Shown here: piece after piece, positions 1 to 11,952 of the stretch | Numbering within the stretch: the stretch's first letter is position 1 | Layout of the letters: each line of letters opens with the position of its first letter | Origin: Capitulum mitella | Taxonomy: Eukaryota > Arthropoda > Thecostraca > Pollicipedomorpha > Pollicipedidae | Assembly (NCBI GenBank): GCA_030062745.1 | Contig: CP099842.1 | Coordinates: 23,841,822 to 23,905,821, forward strand | Reading direction: 5' to 3' | Length of the DNA: 64,000 nt | Notes under the pieces: generated by a model | Database searches by the model: none | What the model was told of the DNA's origin: nothing | Seen by the model: the letters and a program-made list of their open reading frames with translations, nothing else | Program-made: the position numbers and the translations under genes

Positions 1-1650
1 CGAGGCCCGGTGCGTCCGGCCCTCATTCAGGACGTTCGACCTTGGTCCAGGACCTCCGGCTCAAATACCGGACAGCTATAAATATCGATCCGGTGCACCG
101 TTTGATCGGACCGTCCCCGTTCCGGCGCTCTGGCTCCGGCGCCGAGCAGTTCGTTTTTCGTCCCAGGACGTCCGGCTCAGGAGCCCCCGACCGCCCGCTA
201 CGCCCCCGGCCGCTCAGCCACTGCCGTCCGTCGAAACCCGAGCCGGTGCAGTCGACAAAGGCGCCCGGTCGGCAGGCCGCGACGTGTTTTTCCAGCCCCC
301 AGCGGCGCCCGAGCCGACGACCCTTTTCAGGCCGCGCGGCCGCCATGTAAAAACGCGCACCGCTCCGACGTGGCCCGATTTACGACAGGCCAACCTCCCC
401 TCTTTCCGACAGTCGGTTCGGCGGCGCAAGCCACCCCCCCCCCCCACGACCACCACCACCACCGACGTCCCCAGCGGCCTCCTTTCGATACGCAGAACTG
501 GAGAACACAAATGCACTATCTGGCAGTTGACTCCCGGCTGCAAACCCCCTCCCCTCCCTCCTCCTCTCCACGATCACGGACAGAACCGGACATCACCCTT
601 CCGACTCGCTTCCCCTCCCACGCAACCACGCTGCCATCACCACGCGCCGCCCAACAGCCCGCCTGCCACCGCCGGCCCACCTGCCGGCGGCGGCGGCGAT
701 CGGTAGCCCCGGCCATCGGTAACAAACACCGATCGCGGAGAATCAATCCGCCGGATTAATTGCCCGGTGAGAGGGCGCCGACCGAGACCGATACCGGTGC
801 GGCCGGCGCAGCCTCCTCCGGCGGGCGCGCCGCGTGTGGGGCGCCGGCGGCGGCGGCCGCGGTAGGAGGACCGTGTGGTGTTCCGCCGCCGCCGCCGGCC
901 GCCCGAGCGGCGGGGGGCGCGCCCGCCGGCCGGGGGAGTGGCGGCGGCCCTCGGCCCACCTGGCTCGCACTCCTAAACTATTGGACAGCCCAACGTGCCC
1001 GCCAGGTAATGGACCTCTTAGTTACACGTTCAGCCGGGCTAATTTATACCTAAACGCGGCCCGCTCCCCAGGTATGGACGCCGGTATGCCGCCGGTGAGA
1101 AAACACTAAAGGAACGCAACAAGGGTCGAATGGGCGATAAATAAGTCGGGACCAGCCCCGGAGAATGCGCCGAATGGGACGTTTTGGACGGTCCGCATCG
1201 CGCTTTGTGCGCGGAACCGCCCCGAAACGAATCGCATTTAAATCTTTTCGCAGCACGCGCGCGCCGCCCGACAATGCGGCGGAAATCCTTCTGGCGATTT
1301 CTCGCCAATTCCCGGCCGTCGCGCCGGCGAGGCCGCCGTGTGTCAATGGCGGCCGGGCGCGGGCCGGACTCCCCGCCGGCCGGCGTCTTTCAGGCCGAGT
1401 CGCCGGCAGCCGCCGACCCGGCCTGTTTGCCGAGCGCCGGCTGACGGCGCGGCCGCACCGCCAATTACGCCCGCTTGCTGGCTATGGGAGCGCGCTTATT
1501 TCATCCTCGTGCAGCCTGACCGGGCGCATAAAAGGCTCATTGTGAGGGCCCGCTGAATTTATCATGTGAACAACTGCAGAGTCATTCGCCCCGCCGCGGG
1601 CCGGCGGGCGGCGCGGCGACCGCGGTCCCGGCCGCGGTCCAGGCGGCCGG

Positions 1651-1880
1651 CCTGGCCAGACCCGGATCCTGACCTGCACAGGTCACAGGTCCCAGGTCCG
1701 ACTGGCAGGTCCGGCTGGCCTGACGTGGCCAGGTCACAGGCCCAACCGATCTGAAATGCCCAGGTCACCGATCCGGCTGAACTGCCCAGGCCACATCCGG
1801 CTAACCCTCCTTTTCCGGATCCGGCTTAACTGCCGAGGTCACAGGACCCCTGCGGCCCAGTATGTCGTGGATCCGGCCAC
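1651..1880. repeat. Degenerate CAGGTCAC/GATCCGGCT minisatellite
   Basis: The strings CAGGTCACAGG, CAGGTCACCGATCCGGCT, TCCGGATCCGGCTTAACTGC and GAGGTCACAGGA recur with spacing of roughly 20-45 bp and many substitutions. It lies in the plexin intron. Confidence 0.6.
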
Positions 1881-3744
1881 ACCACGGCTCACGGCACCGA
1901 CTCATTCCCAGGGTCCCTCACAAACCCGCCCGTCCGCATGTCGCGAAACTCCGGCGGCCTCATCTCTCTCAGGGCGAGCCGTCGCCGCCCCAGGACTCCC
2001 CAAAACACTCCACATTTATCCTGAGCCGAGCCACGCTCGCCGATCCAGCACGCGCCATAAATTCATCTGGGCTCGGGAGAACAAGCCGCGCGGCCGGTGC
2101 AGCCTCCGCCGCACCGCCGACTGCGAACACACCCGCGGCGGACCCGCCTCTGCACCGGCCTGCAGCGTCACGCGGCCGCGCCGTGGCGGATCGGGTGGTC
2201 ACGGCGCCGCGCGAGCGCTCCGAACCTCCCACGTGGCGGGAGCGCGGCGCGACCGTCCGCGAGCGGACCCTCCGAGACGCTCCCGGCGCGCGCGGCGAAG
2301 CAGAGGCGGCGACTGTTTGTTTGTTTGCGGGTTAGGACACACAGCCTCTCGGGCTCATGTGTCCACAGTCTTGCGTCAAGTTCTGTGTCTCGTCAAGCGG
2401 CGGCCAGTCGTTTGCACAGGCGACGACGCGGCCGCACGGCAAGCCGCTTCAGCCGCTCTGCGCCATCGCACGCCGCGCTTCGGTATCGGCCGATCGGCGC
2501 GCCGCCCCGCATGCAAAGCGCGCCGCGATTAAACCGGCCGGCCGCACTATTGGCTCATCACTATGCAGCGGCCGCGGCGTGGCGGCTGATATCGAGACAG
2601 GTTGGACGACGCACCGGAGAGCAGAGGCGGCCGGCGCCGCCCTCCCACTCACTGCCTGCCGACCGACCTGGCCGCGGCGGCGGCGGCCGCGGCGCACCGG
2701 CGAGGACGGCCGGCCGCTGGCGGCTGTATGGCCGGCGTCTGCTGCCAGTCCGCTGTCGGCCCAGCAGCCGCTGCAGGCCTGATTTAGGACTAGTCCTCGG
2801 AGCGGGCAGCTGATCTGTCGGCCGCACAGGGTTGGCCGCGTCGCGAGGTGAGCCCTATTTGGCGCACGCACCAGCCGCGGGTGGGGGGGGGGGGGCGGCG
2901 GCGGCGGCGGCCAGAGAACGCGCTCGGGGTGTGTCAGCGGGATTTGCCGTGCTTGGGCAGCCGGCGGTATTTTCCGGAAGGCGTCACGATGGTCCGTCAG
3001 ATGTTGACGGCAAATGGGAGGCTCAGAAGAACCACATGACCAGATGCGGTTCCCGGGGAGTCACGACAGCAGCTGCGGTTTCCGGGGGCTCCCACGGAAC
3101 GGGAATTCCGAGAATGATGCCCAGGCGCTGAACGTGCTTTGAGCAGACCCCGCCGCCTCGAACCGTGGCCGCGTGCGTGCCGCGGACCCGTTCGGAGAAA
3201 TCAGAATGAAACGCCCCGGGCACCGCAGCCGCGCAAAAAGCCTCGGGCAGTTGCACGAGCCCCAACTCTCTCGCCAAAGGAAAACAGCACGACGCGGCAC
3301 GAAGCTCATGCGTGTCGGGCTATTGCAAAAGAAGTGCAGCGGCGCCATGGGGAGCGATCAATACCCGCTCACCTCTACAAAGTGCGAACCGCTGTCCGAA
3401 CACAAAGCCGGCCGGCGGCGGCGCGCGGCCGGCCGCCGACCGCCGCGCAGTGGCATGTCGGCCGGGCGTAAATTACCCGCAGACGCCATTTGTTTTATTT
3501 GCAGTTGAGGAGCGGTGCATGCCTGGCGGCAGTATCAGTGCACAGCGGGGTGCATCCCGGCCGGGTCACCGCGTAAACAGGCGGCCGCGCCGGCCGGCGG
3601 GCCACTCTCGGCGGCCGTAATTGTAATCGAGCCGGCCGGACGGCCGCAATGACGACCGCGGCCCACCCGGACGAGCGGTGCAGCCGTGCAGAGGCGGCCG
3701 AGCGGGGCCGCGCCGGCCAGAACCGGTCCCGGCCGCGCCGCCGG

Positions 3745-3930
3745 CCAGAGGAGACGGCCAGGAGGCGGCAGACGAGCCAGGAGAGGAGACAGGAGACGGG
3801 CAGGAGACGGGAGAGGAACCGGGAGAGGAGGCGGAAGGGAGACGGAGAGGGAACGAGTGGAGACGGCAGAGGAGCCGTGAGGAAACCAGGGAGAGGACCC
3901 GGCGAGAGGAGCTGACAGTAGCCAGTGAGG
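3745..3930. repeat. Purine-rich GGAGACGG/GGAGAGGA repeat
   Basis: About 185 bp of the plus strand is almost free of T and made of GAGACAGGAGACGGGCAGGA-like words repeated every 8-16 bp. It is an imperfect purine-rich simple repeat; it keeps several frames open without being coding. Confidence 0.7.
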
Positions 3931-4261
3931 AGCGGAGGAGGACATCCGGTGGATCGCCGGACGCGAGACCGGTACCAGCCGTCAGGGAACTGCAGATGAG
4001 GAGTGTGAAGAAGGGGCCTTATGCGGAGAGATCGGCTGGCTAAACGTGATGTTTCCTGTTCTTTCTCGCTGCTAAACATGACCTTAATGATGCAATTAGA
4101 CTGGTCATGCGAAGTCGTGACACGGAGTCGCTAGAGTACGGTTTAATGGCCTGAGGTAGGGAGTTCATAACTTCTCTTCTGCCTGATTAGCCCACTGGCA
4201 TTGCCAAGGATAGCTTTCTCCGCAGTCGGCTATGGGCGTCGCTGCACCTCCTTCTGCTTAC

Positions 4262-4390
4262 CTTCTGCGTGGAGAGGACGTAAACATGGTCGCCGCCGGG
4301 CGCCATCCTCAGGTCGGTGCCAATGGCGCTGCCGGGGTCGACCGAGATCGACTCGTACTGTCGCGCCATATCCGGAGACACGATCAGAGT
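4262..4390 (-). CDS. Plexin, third coding exon: late sema domain
   Basis: This 129-nt exon encodes residues 430-472: TLIVSPDMARQYESISVDPG, then SAIGTDLRMAPGGDHVYVLS and TQK. Plexins have here a variable linker, then YE..-V..GSP.L.D....P...-LYV.S...V, which this fits. I placed the acceptor at ccctgtcggcag before ACT (4390). It has a long pyrimidine tract, keeps phase 0, and gives about ten residues between the upstream VIK and QYE, as in relatives. A second AG (gcgacag before TAC, 4357) would delete 11 residues in frame and is a possible alternative. The donor is AAG followed by GTAAGC at 4261. The first codons and the acceptor lie in a minisatellite (see 4375-4570). The next exon, which should finish the sema domain and begin PSI, is not found in 1-4261. 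Confidence 0.9.
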
Positions 4391-4570
4391 CTGCCGACAG
4401 GGAAGGGAGACACGGTCAGAGCCTGCCGAAGCAGAAACAGGAGACACGATTATAGTCTGCTGAGACAGGAAGAGGAGACACAGAATTTGCTGAGACAGAG
4501 AGGGGAGACACGATCGGAGTCAGGCGGGACGGGAAGAGGAGACACGATCAGAATCTGCCAACAATGACGG
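4375..4570. repeat. 32-34-bp minisatellite overlapping the acceptor of the third plexin exon
   Basis: Six units begin with GAGACAC or a close variant at 4375, 4407, 4441, 4475, 4505 and 4539, giving periods of 32, 34, 34, 30 and 34 bp. A typical unit reads GAGACACGATCAGAGTCTGC then CGACAGGGAAGG. Weaker copies seem to continue to about 4745. On the minus strand each unit resembles a pyrimidine tract plus CAG, and the unit at 4375-4406 supplies the actual acceptor and first codons of the exon. Confidence 0.8.
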
Positions 4571-7160
4571 GAAGATACTGCCAGTTCATCAACGGCAGGA
4601 GAGACAAAAGTAGTTACTTAACAGCAAACGAAACATTACTAGAGTCTGCCGACAAGGACGGGGCAATACACAGTCCGTCACCGACAGGGGGATGAAGCCT
4701 GGCAACAGCGGGAGAGACAATATCGAAGTCCCTCAGCTGGGGAAGGGGAGCGCATTGTTTCTTTGCTATGGACGAAAAACACGCCTACTACATCCCGTAG
4801 AGAACGCGATCACGAAGAAGTTGCAACGGACACGTCCGAGCACGTGGCATATCTGCGCAAACAACGTGACCGCATTACTCAACAGGGGTCACCTTCATCA
4901 GCAAAACGACCGCTGAGCACAAGGCGATAACACTTCCGAAGCCGAGACGACCATCGCGCCACACTGCGGTCTCCTGAGATCAACGGACGTCCCCCGATGA
5001 CAGCCAACCCCCGTCAACGACGGCGTCACTTCGCACACGGCAGCCGGCCGGCCGACGCGCGCAACGAAGCACGACCCCGCACGAAAGTGTCGCCATCTTC
5101 CACAGAGCGGCCCGCCCTCCCAACAAGGCGGTCGCCGGGCGGACGGCCCGATCGCCGAACCGCAGAGCGGCCGCACCTGGCGTGCAACGGGCGCCGTAAA
5201 AGTTAAGTGTGATTGTCACCTTCCACGGTGGCGGCGGCGGGTGCTGGGGGCGCGCCGGTGGCCGCGGGTCGCCGTCGGCGGCGGCGGTGGCCGCGCGGCG
5301 GCGGCGGCGCGGCCGGCCGCCGACCGCCGTTCCCAGACGGCGGCCATTAGCACCGCCCGGCCGCCGCCGGTCAACGGCTAATCTACATAATATCATTAGG
5401 AGTGTGTAATTTGTGGATGCTTCCAGGCCCGGCGGCGGTCGGGCAGTGTGAGGCCGCGCCGGCCGGCCGCGCCGCGCCGCGCTCTGCAACGGGCGCCGCG
5501 CCGCCCGATAGCCATCTAATTATAGAGCCGGACGGCGAGGGCGCGCGGCGGCCGCGGGGAGCGGCCGGCCGGCCGGCGGCGGCGACCTCGGCTGACCCCG
5601 CCGGCCGCGGCGTCCGGCTCCGGGCGGCGGCGGCGGCCGGCGACGGCGGCCCGCATGCCGCGGTCGCCGTAAAACGTGCAGTCGTGGGACGGCCGGCTGC
5701 CGCTGCGGGAGGCTCAGTCCCGGCTTCCGGGCGGCGGACGTGCCGGCGGCGCCGCGCCCCGGCTCCGGACAGGGCGTCTGTGTGCGGCGCGGGCGGGCCG
5801 GGACGGACCGGACGTCGCCGTGACCGCCGTCGGTCGTTGGCCGTCCCCGGTTCCGACGAACTCCGCCGAGACCGTTTGCCGGCCGAGCGGCGAGACAGCC
5901 ACCTGAGCCGGAAGCTCTCGCGCCGCGGCGCGGAGCGGTGCCAGCGCCGGCGCCGCCGCGCCCGGCCCCGTCCGTCACTCTGCTTTGTTTATCCGGCGCT
6001 TTTTCGCGGCGCCCCCACCCTCCGCCGTCGACAAACACGCCGACTCCGGATCCCCGGGGACCGGTGCGGCTGACGATCCCGGAGGCAGGTGGCAATTCTG
6101 GCGGCCCGTTCCTCCGCTTCGGGCCGCGCCGCCGCCTCGCAGCTGCACCGGCGCAGCTGACCGGGCGCCGCGCGTGCTCGCTCCTGCACGCTGCCTCACG
6201 GCGCAGCCTCTGGCTCCCGCGCTGCCGACGCACCTGGCTCGCATACCGTCTCGCGTGTTTCGCGCGAAACCCGGTGATAGCGCAGCGACGTGCCTCAGCC
6301 TCCACTGCTGCCGAAGTGAGGATGCGCCCAGGACGGCACCTCCAGCTGTTACTTTCCCTCCGTCGCCGGCCGGCGGCCGCCGATCCGCCAGCGGTGGTCG
6401 CGCGGCGCCGGTTACGCCACGCCGCTCCAGAGATGGCGCTGCCTGCCGGGTCGCAACGGCCGCACCGCGGCCGTCGTCCGAGCCGCCAGTGTCGATGAGA
6501 TGTCTCCCGGAGCGAACCGGTTCAGCCGACGTCATCCCAGCGCGTTTATCCGCCGAGATCGGCAGCCATTTTTTGCCGAGCGGCATTTTTCATCTTGCCG
6601 CGACCGGTTTCATAGCAGCCGTAAATTGGGTAATTTCAATTGATGTGTAATTTAATGGATATGGCCGCGGTTTACGATAGCCGATGGCCAGTTTATACCA
6701 GTGGGGTTGGCCGCGTCATAAACCACTACGGCAGTGCTTTCAACGCACACGGAAGAAAGGCTTAATCAAGCAGTGGCGCGTGAGCGCTGCAGATCTCATC
6801 AGCGCCTCACCCAAATGAAAAGTCACACTGTGCAGGCTCCTCCATAAATCACTCGGTAACCGAACGACAGGCGTGACCACAGGGAACGCCGGGCTGCCAA
6901 CCGGCGCCACTCAGCCAATGGAGATGCTCGAAGCGCTAGACCTCCGCGAGTGAGGGTGGGCAGAGGTGGGGCTGGGGGGTTGGACACACCATGGACACAC
7001 CCAAGTGTCCGGCGGACGCGGCCTTGACCTGAGCGCCTTGCATGCACAGCGCGTGATCTAAGCACCCCAATATTCTCATACGTCGACCTTAACGACCCTG
7101 AAAGCGCCTTGTATCTGTCCTCTGATCTTTGAACACACCGCTGTGCTATCCGAGGAGCCT

Positions 7161-7226
7161 TTAAACACGCGGCCGTGCCAGGCCGCGGTACGTTTAAACA
7201 CGCCGCCGTACCGGGCCACGGTACGG
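7161..7226. repeat. 33-bp tandem duplication
   Basis: TTAAACACGCGGCCGTGCCA starting at 7161 is repeated with a few changes at 7194 (TTAAACACGCCGCCGTACCG), each followed by a GGCC.CGGTACG tail. Confidence 0.7.
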
Positions 7227-8270
7227 CGCGCCGCGCCGCCTCAGCGGCAGGCGACGGCGACGGCGATAAGCCGCGTGCCGACGGCGGCGCGGTGCATTCC
7301 CTGCCAATGAGGCCGGCTAATTAGACGGCCGGACAGAGCCACGCGCGGCTCCCGGTGTCGTGCTCCGGATAACGAGGGGCCACGTGCGACCGCCCGAGGA
7401 CGTATGGGGCTGTTGGCGTCGCCGGCGCCGGGAGGGGAGCGGGCAGCTGCTGACGAGGAGCAGGGCGGCCGCAGCCGCCGCCGACGGGACGCGCTGCCGG
7501 TCAGCGGTGACGTGCGCTGCGCAGCGCCGCCGGGCTTCATTAAACACGGGAAGATGACTTCAAAGGCGGGCCCGGTTTCGGAACGAATTGTAAGCCAAAT
7601 CCTCGTCGTGATAAAATGAGCTGACTCGAGAATTTCCTTTCTGGAAGCCTCACTTTGCATTCTGGAGGCCGAGGAACCCGGACAATTAGCATCCGGCCGG
7701 GCGGATTCATCAGTCCGCGATCCGACGTCCCGTCAGGCCTTTGTCCGAGAGGAGGACGTCTCGCCGGCCGGCTGACAGCCTTCGACTCGACTTTTTGCCC
7801 GGCTCACAAAGCCTGCCCGGCGGCGCGTCCGACTGTCCGGAGTCCAACTGACCGCCTGCTGAATCAAACCGCCCCGGACGTGCTTCCGCACATCACCCCA
7901 TCCGTCTTGGGGTATCGGGGCTCGTCCGGCGCTCCGTCAGGGCGTCGGTTCTATCCCTCGTCCGTCCGCTCAAGCCCTCTCCGGCCGTCCGTGCGATATT
8001 CCGGCCCCTCGTCGGAGGCGATTGCCGGTCCGTCCGTCCGTCCGTCCGCCGTTCGGCCGACCTCCGCCGTTCGCGCGCCGCTCGCCGGGCGGCGGCCGGC
8101 GGTGCGGACCATTATCTGATTGCGGCCGTGTCTCCTGCGCTGATCAGGTTGCCGCGGCGGCCGGATGCACGGCCATTAAATCATCGTTAGCGCGGAGACG
8201 GCCGGCGCCGGCTCCAATCAGGCCGCACGTAAATCGCCCTGTCGCCGCCCGGCCGGCCGTACATCAACCA

Positions 8271-8297
<27 letters not shown>
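8271..8297. repeat. (GCC)n microsatellite
   Basis: About nine uninterrupted CCG units in the plexin intron. Confidence 0.85.
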
Positions 8298-8301
<4 letters not shown>

Positions 8302-11300
8302 CGTCCGGCCCGGCGCGACCTCGTTAGACGACGCGGGCCCGACGCCGACCAATTGGCGGTCAGCTGCAACCGGCGGCGGCCCTCACAGATTGGCGCGGCG
8401 CGCGATTAATAAGCGCGCGAGCGCGGCGCGGCGGCCGGTCGGCCGGCGCGCCCGGCCACCGCTGATCAATGGCGCTACATTTGACAGATACGGCAGGGTG
8501 GTCCGATGAATAACGACAAATTAAACCGGGCCTGGGCCGTATATTATCATCTGAAACAACGGGGGGCGCCGGTGCGACTGCGGAGCCATCTCGGCGGCCG
8601 CGGCGGCGGAGGCGGCGGCAGAGCCGGCTCGGTCTGAGCGATGTTATCGGGTGCCTGCGCATCACTTCAGGGGGACGGCGGTTACGATTTGTTTAGGAAA
8701 GCGAACTACAATGAGGAGCTCTCGCAAAGTCCCACAGTCACCACAATAGGCACTGCCGTTGGCAAAACGACGCAAGGAAGGCCTGAAGCGTGCAAGACTG
8801 GAGGAGCGTGAAATCATTGGCAAGAAACCCGACTGAAAGCCTATAGTAGCCGTTTAAAGCCGTAGAGTCGCAATAAAAACGCCGCGAACGCGCCGCCTTC
8901 TCCCCTCCCCCTCCTCGTATTTGGCAACCTCCAACGGCGCCGCATGCCGATGAAAAGCGAAAGGCCTCACCAGGCCGGCACTGGTCGGACCATTACGCCA
9001 TGAAATACCGGTCCAGCCGGCCGGCCACTAACGTCGTATCGAATCGCTCCGGCAGGCGGCCATAGAGCCTCATCCAGCCCCTGGCAGCGGTGCACACCGC
9101 GGATCCCCGATCGGCCAAATGAAGGTCGAGGAGAGCCAAGCTCTGCATCTTGATCTAATTTAACGTTTCGTTTTGTTCCTCCAACGGCAGCACATTGTCC
9201 CTTCACGGAAAAGCCCTGATCATGGCAGACACCGCAGCGCCGACTGTATCTGACTGAAATTCAAGCCTGAATAAATGATAAAAGAGCGCATCACAAATTT
9301 CACCGAAGACGCCCAAAATTTCCAAAAACGCAGTAAGGAAAAACGCCAGTGTGCAGTAGCAAGCGGAATCCTAAGCACTTCTCCAATGCAAACAGTATTC
9401 ATTGAGGCGCCAACCATAGCGGAAATCAAAGGAAACACGCCGCATTTTCCGCACACTGAACTTCCTGTCTGCAGTTAAACCGCAGAGCTAATCACTGACT
9501 AAACGTCACCGCCATTCGAGTCGACGGCTTATCCCGGCAAACGACGCATTTCCTGTTGACGCAGAGTCCGCCTCGCCGCAAAACAGCCGACAAAAAAGCC
9601 GCACTCTCTCAGACCGGCGCGGTTTCTGCGGCGACGGCCGTCGCGGACGGCGCTTCCGCCGCGTCGCGCCGTGTCGGCCGCGCTTCCGGCCCACGTCGTC
9701 GCAGGCGGCGCCGTCGGCCGCGTCCGCGACCTGCGCCGCCCGAAGGTCCCGGCTCCAAGGCCGTGCCAAGCCGCGGCCGGCCGGCGCCGCGTGGCCGTCA
9801 GGGACAGATTGGCCAGTCACTGACCGAAGAGGAGCGATCGTCCGGGGACCGGCCGGATCCTGACCGGCGGCGGCAGGTGTACCGTCGATCCGGCGCGGAG
9901 CCGCCCCTCCCCGCAGCCGCGGAGAAGCCTGCTCGCTTCCCGCAGGTGAGCAATGCAGGGGCAGGAGCTCATGACTGTCAATATGAAGCAGCCATAGGAA
10001 ATTCACCGTGCACCGCTGGATTCTTGGTAAATCGCCTTTTCGAGGGTTCTCTGGCCACCCATCCTCGCCGTTCTCTTCCGCCGGATCCCGCCCCCTTCTC
10101 TGTGGTCCTCTCGACTTCTCTTCTCCTATCAGCTCTACCCTTCAGGGGGCCCCGCCTCCGTCGAGTCTCACCTCGTCCGTCACGCCGACAAAACGCGTCC
10201 GCGCGCGCCAGCGATAGAAAACCCACGAGCGGTCGGCCGCCCAGGAATTCATTAGCCCGGCTAACGGTGCGGCACCGGCCGGCGCCGGGCCGCCGCGCCG
10301 CCCGTGCCCTGTGTCAATAAGCGCGCAATGGGAGACCATCGATGACAAATCGCGCCGCGTAACGGCGCAGGCGGGAGGGGCGCCGCATCTGACCCCAGAT
10401 CAGCCGCTGTCACTGGCCGCGCGCGCCGCCGCGCCCGCTGTCCTCGCAGAGAGAGGGGAGGAGGGGCAGAGTCAGGGGACAGAGTCTAACGCACGGGCGG
10501 AGACGCGGAGAGAGAACGCAGGAAGGGCGGGTATGGGGTTACGCGCCACGTTGGACTGCACGCGTGATGCAGGTGGTGAATCTGTCGGCGTTGCTCGTGG
10601 TACGACCTCCCGCGCATTGCATGCCTGCTATCGTTTGCGATGGTATATTGGTGATCCTGCGGAAGATGACAGAGCACGGCATTGCAATCTCGCTGCATGC
10701 CAGTGGCGCTTCTTGTGAGTACGGCGAATACGCAATAATCCATTCCGTCCCTCGCGCGCATCCGAAACGAAGTCATCTTCATTGATACCAAAGGAGACGC
10801 GCTGGCCTTCTTCATGATGGTCGACCGCGTCGTCTCGCATTCATCGTCTCTCAATCTACCTCTTTTGTTGCACTGAGAGAGTGCAATTTCTTTTTCCCTT
10901 CGGCGTCCATTTATTTCAGCGGTGACATATGCAACAATCCACGCCAAATCAGCTGAGAGACAGGCACTAAACGACCCGAATGGTTCCAGGCATTTTGTTG
11001 CCGCTTTTACGACGATTTCATTTTCGGCCAATATGCTTTCTGAATGTCATTTCCTGATTAAATCCCGCAGAAGCAAAAACTTCGACCCACAATCTGAATT
11101 ATAGCGTCCAAACGCCGCCACCAGACAAAGGGAAGTCGATCCGAGATTTGACACAGCAATAACTCTTAGCCGGAATCCAATTTGCAACTGGTGTCATTCC
11201 GCCCCAACGTCGGAGTTTGCTGCAATTAGCATTCGCCCGAGGAGCGCGCCGAAATTGGCTCGGGCGCACCACATGGCCTCATCGGTTTCAGATCGTTCCT

Positions 11301-11772
11301 CCAGCCCGCCGCCGCCGCTAAATCACAGTCAGGGGTCGCCGTCGAAAAACCCGGGGTCATCGCACGCGTCCTGACGACGCGCGTGTCACGCATGCGGGGC
11401 GACGCCCGATGGAGTCTACTGGGTCGTGTACTGGCAAAGCCCGATGGGACGCCATTTGCACAGCGAAAGGTTCAGAGTTCGAGTGCGACAGAGTAGACCA
11501 AAGGTCACGGAAGTGCGAGCAGTGCCCTACTGACGATGAACCGATGGCGCGGAGGTTGACGCTGGTGCCGATGTGACACAGTTCCGGAGTGAACACTACA
11601 GACGTTTGGCGTGAAAGCGTCCCACAATGATATAGGCGGATTGAGGTAGTAGGACAGCCTTTAGTAGAACCACGTCTTTATTACGGAAGGAAACCCTGTT
11701 ATTCAACGTGAGAATAAGGCCCAATCAGCGTAGAAGGATGACTTCGGTGCCATTTTCCTGGTCAGTCCTCAC

Positions 11773-11952
11773 CTTGATGACGCTGCCGTTGTTCGTGCCG
11801 AGGAAGGCGACCGTGTGGGAGGAGGTGGTGGCCAGCGTCAGGCCGGTGACCCCAGTGTCGGGCAGCTCCAGCGCAGGAGTGCCCGACAGCGGAGACACGC
11901 CCGAGATCTTCAGGCCCACCTCACAGAAGTCGGGGATGTTGCGTCCCATGCT
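11773..11952 (-). CDS. Plexin, second coding exon: sema domain continued
   Basis: This 180-nt exon encodes residues 370-429 of the same plexin, reading on from CPEAR of the previous exon as SMGRNIPDFCEVGLKISGVS and ending TNNGSVIK. FCEVGLKISGVSP and HTVAFLGTNNGSV match the family pattern for the late sema blades (NI..FC.VGLKISG, then ..AFLGT..G..KK). The acceptor is gttttcag before AGC at 11952. The donor is AAG followed by GTGAGG at 11772, so both borders are phase 0. C379 is the conserved cysteine, and N424 is a possible glycosylation site. The intron upstream is about 7.1 kb and the one downstream about 7.4 kb. Confidence 0.92.

Larger units (their letters stand above)
1..4261 (-). other. 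Plexin intron downstream of the third coding exon (incomplete)
   Basis: No exon with a PSI signature (CGWC-like) or other plexin part was found on the minus strand here. The only close string, GGCTGGTGCGTGCG near 2870, reads RGWCVR but lacks the surrounding cysteines. The stretch holds a 12-C run at 434-445, a 13-G run at 2883-2895 followed by CGG repeats, a degenerate minisatellite at 1651-1880 and a purine-rich repeat at 3745-3930. The rest is GC-rich sequence with no recognisable feature. Confidence 0.6.
4391..11772 (-). other. Plexin intron between second and third coding exons
   Basis: This 7.4-kb intron has a GTGAGG donor and a pyrimidine-rich CAG acceptor. It contains the minisatellite at 4375-4570, a 33-bp duplication at 7161-7226, a (GCC)n run at 8271-8297 and GTCC repeats near 8029-8047. 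No internal exon is recognised. The open frames at 5.4-6.6 kb and 9.5-10.3 kb are arginine/alanine/proline-rich in several frames at once, as expected by chance at this GC content. Confidence 0.75.

Noticed and set aside
2832..2890. RGWCVR on the minus strand as a PSI-domain CGWC
   Set aside because: The first cysteine is Arg, and no neighbouring PSI cysteines or splice sites are seen.
5400..6650. Overlapping frames of over 200 codons on both strands
   Set aside because: Composition matches random translation of GC-rich DNA; no domain or signal.
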